Source: Clostridiales bacterium (lineage in GTDB: Bacteria > Bacillota > Clostridia > Lutisporales > Lutisporaceae). Taken from it: DNA of 8,704 nt. The stretch is taken from contig DUSG01000253.1 in the NCBI GenBank assembly GCA_012842725.1, positions 1 through 8,704 on the forward strand, in the 5' to 3' direction. Below the pieces are notes generated by a model that was not told the origin of the DNA, made no database searches, and was given only the letters and a program-made list of their open reading frames with translations. Of the stretch, positions 5,150 through 8,704 are shown piece by piece. How positions within the stretch are numbered: the stretch's first letter is position 1; each line of letters opens with the position of its first letter. A program made the position numbers and the translations under genes.

Positions 5150-5391
5150 TGTTTATGGCAGTCACAATCAGAACCATGTTTATGATTGTCACAACCATAT
5201 CCATGGTTATGAACATGGTTTTCATCAACTATTTTAATAGAGTCGAGCTGCGTTTTGACCTGATATTTAATCCAATCTATATATTTTCTGCGGAGTTTTT
5301 GCTGTTCTTCTTTTTCTTCTTCAGTCAAACCAGCTTCTTTTGACTTTCTTGCCAGAAAATTAATTCTTTCTATATCCTCTTTTGTAATCAT
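5146..5391 (-). CDS. DUF896 (YnzC-type) protein with His/Cys-rich C-terminal tail
   Basis: An 81-residue protein. Residues 1-55 match the DUF896/YnzC family of small helical-hairpin proteins of Firmicutes: ITKEDIERINFLARKSKEAGLTEEEKEEQQKLRRKY covers the two antiparallel helices, followed by QLDSIKIVD. Bacillus YnzC has a similar length (77 aa) and no established biochemical role; an SOS-operon member, YneB-YnzC, is known. Here the usual charged tail is replaced by residues 59-81, which contain seven His and three Cys, including HVHNH (59-63) and a duplicated C-D-x-H-K-H (67-72 and 76-81). This looks like a soft-metal-binding segment. The ATG at 5391 has AGGATG upstream. It lies 28 bp after hutH, probably in the same transcript. 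The family assignment is firm; metal binding is inference. Confidence 0.88.
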   Translation of the reverse strand: MITKEDIERINFLARKSKEAGLTEEEKEEQQKLRRKYIDWIKYQVKTQLDSIKIVDENHVHNHGYGCDNHKHGSDCDCHKH

Positions 5392-5419
5392 TTAATCATC
5401 CTATCCATTATATTTTTTA

Positions 5420-6946
5420 TTATTCTAATTGACCTATTGCGTCCTCTACTACTTTTACAAACACTCCCGACTTAACCATTTTATCCAACTTATCCATATC
5501 AGTGTACATTATTCGGTCTTCTTCTACAGGTGGGATATGTTTTCTTATTTCTTTATATACCTCTCTTGTTCCTTTTCCTAATGTAACTTCTCCTCTGAAG
5601 CTTATAGCCTGAGATGCTGCAAAAGCCTCTATGGCAAGCACTTTTTGTGCATTGTCAAGTATTGCTCTTGCTTTTCTTGCAGCAGTAGTTCCCATGCTCA
5701 CATGATCCTCCTGATTTGCAGATGAAGGTATAGAATCCACGCTTGCAGGATGTGCCAATACTTTATTTTCTGAAACCATGGAAGCTGCTGCATATTGAGT
5801 TATCATGAATCCAGAATTCAACCCGCCTCTCTTGGTCAAGAATGCAGGTAAATCATTAAGCTGAGGATTAACCAGTCTCTCTATTCTTCTCTCAGATACA
5901 TTGGCTAACTCAGATACTGCAATACCTAAAAAATCCATGGCTAAAGCTATAGGTTGACCGTGGAAATTGCCTCCTGAGATAACTACATCATCATCAGGGA
6001 AAATCAGAGGATTGTCAGTAGCTGCATTAAGCTCTATGGATATAATTTCTTTTACATAGTTTATAGCATCTCTGCTGGCACCGTGTATCTGAGGGATGCA
6101 TCTTAATGTATAGGCATCTTGTACTCTTAATTCCCCTTGTCGTGTAGTTAAGCTGCTTCCTTCTGTAATCCTCAGTATATTTCTTGCTGTTACCATTTGT
6201 CCTCTTTGTCCTCTCGCTTTATGCACTTTCTCGTCAAAAGCATCCGTTATACCTTTAAGTGCTTCTAAAGTCATGGCTCCAATTATATCTGCAGTTTTCA
6301 TCAAATTCAATGCGTCGTAAACTGCCAAAGCCCCAATTGAAGTCATAACCGGTGTTCCGTTTATCAAAGCCAAACCTTCTTTTGAAGTCAGTTCTACGGT
6401 TTTAATTCCTGCTTTATCCATAGCTTCCTTTCCGCTCATTCTCTGTCCCCTATATATGGCTTCTCCTTCGCCAAGCATCACAAGAACCATATTAGAAAGA
6501 GGTGCCAAATCACCGCTGGCTCCCAAAGAACCTTTTTCAGGTATTACAGGATGTACTCCTTTGTTCAGCATTTCCAAAAGGGTATTAACAGTTTCAAGCC
6601 TTATACCTGAATATCCTTTGGCCAATGCATTGGCACGAAGAAGCATTACCCCTCTCACTGTTTCTTCGGGCAAAGGTTCGCCCATGGAGCAAGCATGACT
6701 GACAATAAGGTTTTTTTGGAGAGCTCTTGTATCTTCTTTAGAAATAAAAGTATCGCTGAATTTTCCAAAACCTGTTGTAATGCCATATACTATGGCCTCT
6801 TTTTCCACCAGGTTATCTACATAATCTCTGGATTTTTTTATCTTTGCTACAGCTTCTTCTGATAATTCCACCAAGTAACCATTTCTTGCTACATTTACCA
6901 CATCTTCAATGGTCAAATGCTCCCCATCGATATATAAATGTCCCAT
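5420..6946 (-). CDS. hutH: Histidine ammonia-lyase
   Basis: A 508-residue enzyme (EC 4.3.1.3) that converts L-histidine to trans-urocanate and ammonia, the first step of histidine breakdown; it is a cytosolic homotetramer. The electrophilic MIO cofactor forms from A143-S144-G145 in GSLGASGDLAPLSN. Other active-site marks are Y54 in YGITTGFG, H84 in IVSHA (typical of His rather than Phe/Tyr lyases), LRCIPQIHG with R282, GNFHGQP with F328, and NQEDHVSMG with E413. Length is normal for the family. The ATG at 6946 follows AAAGGAGAAG. It lies 40 bp after thpR and 28 bp before the DUF896 gene, all co-directional. No urocanase, imidazolonepropionase or glutamate formiminotransferase gene is in the window, so the rest of the Hut pathway must lie elsewhere or be absent. 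An aminomutase is less likely given the HAL signatures. Confidence 0.95.
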   Translation of the reverse strand: MGHLYIDGEHLTIEDVVNVARNGYLVELSEEAVAKIKKSRDYVDNLVEKEAIVYGITTGFGKFSDTFISKEDTRALQKNLIVSHACSMGEPLPEETVRGVMLLRANALAKGYSGIRLETVNTLLEMLNKGVHPVIPEKGSLGASGDLAPLSNMVLVMLGEGEAIYRGQRMSGKEAMDKAGIKTVELTSKEGLALINGTPVMTSIGALAVYDALNLMKTADIIGAMTLEALKGITDAFDEKVHKARGQRGQMVTARNILRITEGSSLTTRQGELRVQDAYTLRCIPQIHGASRDAINYVKEIISIELNAATDNPLIFPDDDVVISGGNFHGQPIALAMDFLGIAVSELANVSERRIERLVNPQLNDLPAFLTKRGGLNSGFMITQYAAASMVSENKVLAHPASVDSIPSSANQEDHVSMGTTAARKARAILDNAQKVLAIEAFAASQAISFRGEVTLGKGTREVYKEIRKHIPPVEEDRIMYTDMDKLDKMVKSGVFVKVVEDAIGQLE

Positions 6947-6986
6947 GAAATCACTTCTCCTTTGACATAAGATTTAATACTTATTT

Positions 6987-7580
6987 TTAAAAGCCTTTTT
7001 TGGCTTTAGTTCTATTTATTTCTTTTTTACCCATAAGTCTATAGGTGGATATAGGAGTATACACTCTTTTCCCTTTAATCTGCTCACTCTTTATCAGGGA
7101 AACCTCATTCACATCTATGACAGGTATAGTGCTCAAATCAATAAGCCTTTCCAACTGTTTGAAATCTATATTCAGCAGTAAATCTTGGGCTATGGTTATA
7201 TGAGGGGTATAAGGCCTTTTCTCCTTTTTATATCCAAAGCTTCCCAAACCGTCTTCTATTTCTTCATATAGGTTAATTAAAGATTCCAAATCACCATCAA
7301 GTCCCAACCATAAAGTTCTGATAATGCTTTCGCCGCCAAAAAACCCCAATTTGTTTACTTTTAACTGAAAAGGGCCTACTTTTTGTGCTGAATTTTCCAA
7401 TACCTGATTTATTATAGGTATTTCTTCTATGTTTATTTCTCCTAAAAACTTTAGGGTCAAATGAAAATTATCTATATATTTAAATCTGCCTTTTTTGGAA
7501 TTTTCCCTGACTATGAATTGTAGACTGCAAATTCTGTCCTTTATTTTAAAATCAAAATCAATACCGATAAATGTTCTCAT
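6987..7580 (-). CDS. thpR: RNA 2',3'-cyclic phosphodiesterase (LigT/ThpR, 2H family)
   Basis: A 197-residue 2H phosphoesterase (EC 3.1.4.58) that opens 2',3'-cyclic phosphate ends of RNA to 2'-phosphates; bacterial homologues were first described as 2'-5' RNA ligases. Both catalytic histidine motifs are present: HLTLKFLG from H40 and HITIAQDL from H127. The N-terminus MRTFIGIDFD and the segment LWLGLD are also typical. The length is slightly above the common 180-190 residues because of a basic tail ending in NRTKAKKGF. The ATG at 7580 has AAAGGTTGG upstream and follows the preceding membrane-protein gene by 24 bp, so these genes and hutH are probably co-transcribed. No RNA repair partner (RtcB, RNA ligase) is nearby; the cellular role is not evident from context. 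Confidence 0.93.
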   Translation of the reverse strand: MRTFIGIDFDFKIKDRICSLQFIVRENSKKGRFKYIDNFHLTLKFLGEINIEEIPIINQVLENSAQKVGPFQLKVNKLGFFGGESIIRTLWLGLDGDLESLINLYEEIEDGLGSFGYKKEKRPYTPHITIAQDLLLNIDFKQLERLIDLSTIPVIDVNEVSLIKSEQIKGKRVYTPISTYRLMGKKEINRTKAKKGF

Positions 7581-7604
7581 ATAAATCCAACCTTTAACTT
7601 TATT

Positions 7605-7838
7605 TCACCTTATGGAAAGGTAATATGATATAAAAAATATGATAATTCCTGATACTAATAAAATATACCCCCATGGAACCCCTTTTTTGGATTCTGATTC
7701 TACTTCTTCATATATGGGAGTTTTCATAACCTTCCTTTTAAATGCATGATAAGACACTACAATCATAAGGCCACCTATCAAGGCAAGAATAATACCTATC
7801 CAAAATAAAATTTCAACCAGAATTGCCATGTTAATCAT
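7605..7838 (-). CDS. Small two-helix membrane protein
   Basis: I do not recognise a named family. The 77-residue product has two predicted transmembrane helices, about residues 5-29 (ILVEILFWIGIILALIGGLM) and 57-74 (GYILLVSGIIIFFISYYL). They are joined by a charged segment with KRK after the first helix and EEVESESKK before the second. By the positive-inside rule the loop with KRK is cytoplasmic, giving an N-out, C-out hairpin. The ATG at 7838 is chosen because AGAGAGGTT lies just upstream; the frame extends to 7907 but that start lies inside the preceding hairpin. It is the first gene of the run leading to thpR, hutH and cheW. Only 33 bp separate it from the ykuS terminator, so its promoter either overlaps that hairpin or it depends on read-through. 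Confidence 0.75.
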   Translation of the reverse strand: MINMAILVEILFWIGIILALIGGLMIVVSYHAFKRKVMKTPIYEEVESESKKGVPWGYILLVSGIIIFFISYYLSIR

Positions 7839-7865
7839 AGATTCAACCTCTCTAAAATAAGGTAA

Positions 7866-7917
7866 TAAATAAAAATAAAGCATGTTAAAGGTTAATTCCT
7901 TATACATACTTTATTTT
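7866..7917 (-). terminator. Intrinsic terminator downstream of ykuS
   Basis: AAAATAAAGTATGT (7917-7904, minus strand) pairs over 14 positions with ACATGCTTTATTTT (7885-7872), with one pair that is U-G in minus-strand RNA but C-A in plus-strand RNA. The intervening AAGG/CCTT can extend the stem inward. The tail is T-rich. The stem is mostly A-U, so termination may be leaky, which would let the downstream run be read from ykuS. Confidence 0.6.
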
Positions 7918-7938
7918 AATATATTTTTTTCATTATTG

Positions 7939-8202
7939 CTACTTCTGAATGTTTATTATTTCATTATATATTTCTTCAGGCGTCATACCCGATGCGTCTA
8001 TGATTTTTGCTTTTCCTACCGCATCCTGAATCCCCATGATATTTATATCAGAACCCGAAACCACTACTGCATCATATCTGTTCATAGTCCATGAAGAACC
8101 CATTTTTTTGCTGTCAAATTCCTTCACATTTATATTATTTTCTTCAAGATATTTCTTTACATTGCTAAGATTAGATTCTATACCTACTTTTAATTTTTTC
8201 AT
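7939..8202 (-). CDS. YkuS family protein (UPF0180)
   Basis: An 87-residue protein of the UPF0180/YkuS family found in Firmicutes, without an assigned biochemical activity. Family features visible here are an N-terminal strand and helix (KLKVGIESNLSNVKKYLEENNINVKEF), the central YDAVVVSGSDINIMGIQDA, and the end segment AKIIDASGMTPEEIYNEI. The pattern suggests a small alpha/beta domain. The ATG at 8202 follows a strong AAGGAGG site (8216-8210). It is separated from the next gene by a hairpin terminator and diverges from the plus-strand M23-like gene across a 245-bp intergenic region. Its promoter must lie there, but I see no clear -35/-10 pair (TTGATT near 8260 has only a poor -10 partner). Confidence 0.9.
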   Translation of the reverse strand: MKKLKVGIESNLSNVKKYLEENNINVKEFDSKKMGSSWTMNRYDAVVVSGSDINIMGIQDAVGKAKIIDASGMTPEEIYNEIINIQK

Positions 8203-8359
8203 ATTTAAACCTCCTTAAGTCACTGATTATTGATATCTAACATTATTTATTAAACAAATCAAATTTAAATATTCATTTTTTATATTCTAATTTCATATCC
8301 AAATATTATATTTGTCTTTTTTTGAAGGAAATTTTTATTCCAAGTTTACATTTTTTGTC

Positions 8360-8388
8360 TTGTACAAGCTATGCACTTTAGTTAAAAT
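8360..8388 (+). promoter_or_regulatory. Candidate sigma-A promoter of the M23-like gene
   Basis: -35 TTGTAC (8360-8365), 17-bp spacer, -10 TAAAAT (8383-8388). Transcription would start near 8395, directly at the WalR-type box, leaving about 53 nt before the TTG start. In that geometry the regulator would block the promoter; if a further promoter lies downstream it could activate. Confidence 0.45.
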
Positions 8389-8395
8389 ATATTTA

Positions 8396-8412
8396 TGTTA
8401 CAATTGTGTTAC
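8396..8412 (+). promoter_or_regulatory. WalR-type box, copy 2 (perfect consensus match)
   Basis: TGTTAC-AATTG-TGTTAC matches the WalR/YycF consensus TGTWAH-N5-TGTWAH at every defined position. A third TGTTAC lies at 8425-8430. WalR is known in Bacillus and Staphylococcus to control cell-wall hydrolase genes, and the box lies 35 bp upstream of a gene that looks like an M23 peptidase. Regulation itself is inferred. Confidence 0.55.
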
Positions 8413-8447
8413 AAAAATATTTTTTGTTACCGAAAAGGGTGATATTC

Positions 8448-8704
8448 TTGAAGAAGGCTTACAGAAGCAAAAAGAATAATCACATTACTTTTATGTACAT
8501 ACCTGAAAGTGAGTCTTCAATTAAATCCGTCAGGATACCAACTTGGGGTTTAAAAGTTGTAGCAGGATTGTTGGCAACACTTATAATTTATTCATCATTT
8601 TCCGCATATGCTCTGAATAATCTTAACAGAAAATATGAAGCAAGTCTTAAAAGCATTCAAGAACTTACAGAAATTAACAATCATCAAAAAATTGAAATCG
8701 AAAA
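8448..8704 (+). CDS. N-terminal part of a membrane-anchored, probable M23-type cell-wall peptidase
   Basis: The first 85 codons and two bases of a plus-strand gene that runs off the right edge. The start is TTG at 8448 with AAAAGGGTG 6 nt upstream; an in-frame GTG at 8439 lies within that site. The product has a cytoplasmic basic stretch (KKAYRSKKNN), then HITFMYIPESESSIKSVRIP, one transmembrane segment at about residues 37-55 (VVAGLLATLIIYSSFSAYAL), and the beginning of a charged, coiled-coil-like region (NLNRKYEASLKSIQELTEIN). This order is typical of clostridial M23 metallopeptidases, which cut peptidoglycan cross-links and carry the coiled coil and catalytic domain outside the membrane. 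The catalytic domain is beyond the window, so the assignment rests on the N-terminal pattern and on the perfect WalR-type box upstream. A MreC-like or other coiled-coil envelope protein remains possible. Confidence 0.7.
   Translation, partial: MKKAYRSKKNNHITFMYIPESESSIKSVRIPTWGLKVVAGLLATLIIYSSFSAYALNNLNRKYEASLKSIQELTEINNHQKIEIE

Noticed and set aside
6987..7010. Hairpin AAAGCC/GGCTTT at the end of thpR as a terminator
   Set aside because: On the minus strand it is followed by A-rich sequence without a T run, and hutH follows 40 bp later in the same direction.
7839..7907. N-terminal extension of the small membrane protein to 7907
   Set aside because: The extension lies within the ykuS terminator hairpin; a good ribosome binding site sits directly before the ATG at 7838.
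1..8704. CRISPR array, transposon, prophage or tRNA/rRNA gene
   Set aside because: I saw no regularly spaced repeats, terminal inverted repeats, transposase or phage-like products, or cloverleaf-forming segments on either strand.

Overview
The window is AT-rich DNA with low-GC Firmicutes signals: strong AGGAGG-type ribosome binding sites, TTG and GTG starts, sigma-A promoters with 17-bp spacers, intrinsic terminators, and the Firmicutes families DegS/DegU, YkuS and YnzC (DUF896). CheW together with a lone histidine ammonia-lyase fits an anaerobic clostridial or Tissierellia-type bacterium. That placement is inference. No mobile element, CRISPR array, rRNA or tRNA is visible. Almost everything lies on the minus strand; the only plus-strand gene is the partial one at the right edge.

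Read in the direction of minus-strand transcription (right to left), the layout is: ykuS (7939-8202) with its own terminator; a run made of a two-helix membrane protein, thpR (RNA 2',3'-cyclic phosphodiesterase), hutH, a DUF896 protein with an unusual His/Cys-rich tail, and cheW (4643-5092), which also has its own promoter and a terminator; a monocistronic exported protein with an NTF2-like look (4018-4464) whose terminator overlaps its stop codon; degS-degU (2064-3850) from a good promoter; a 26-codon peptide gene (1854-1934) with a near-perfect promoter and Shine-Dalgarno site, followed by alternative hairpins and a terminator; an unrecognised 63-residue protein; an AlbA_2/GHKL-ATPase protein; and the first 18 codons of a further gene. 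On the plus strand, from 8448, is the start of a membrane-anchored protein resembling the N-terminus of M23-type cell-wall peptidases.

The main points of interest are these. (1) An identical 16-bp sequence occurs upstream of the M23-like gene and upstream of the 26-codon peptide gene. The first copy is a perfect match to the WalR (YycF) cell-wall regulator consensus, TGTWAH-N5-TGTWAH. (2) The DegS frame and its similarity to DegS run 43 codons upstream of the first standard start codon, to an AUU/AUA next to a good Shine-Dalgarno site, which suggests non-AUG initiation. (3) The small peptide gene contains a 10-nt segment that can pair with a downstream segment, and that downstream segment can instead form a local hairpin. 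This is an attenuator-like arrangement. (4) The DUF896 protein ends in a 23-residue tail with seven His and three Cys, including a duplicated CDxHKH motif.

The only stretch of more than 300 bases without a conventional gene is 1577-2063. It holds the peptide gene, its promoter, the hairpins, a triplicate TGTTATTAT repeat and a terminator.
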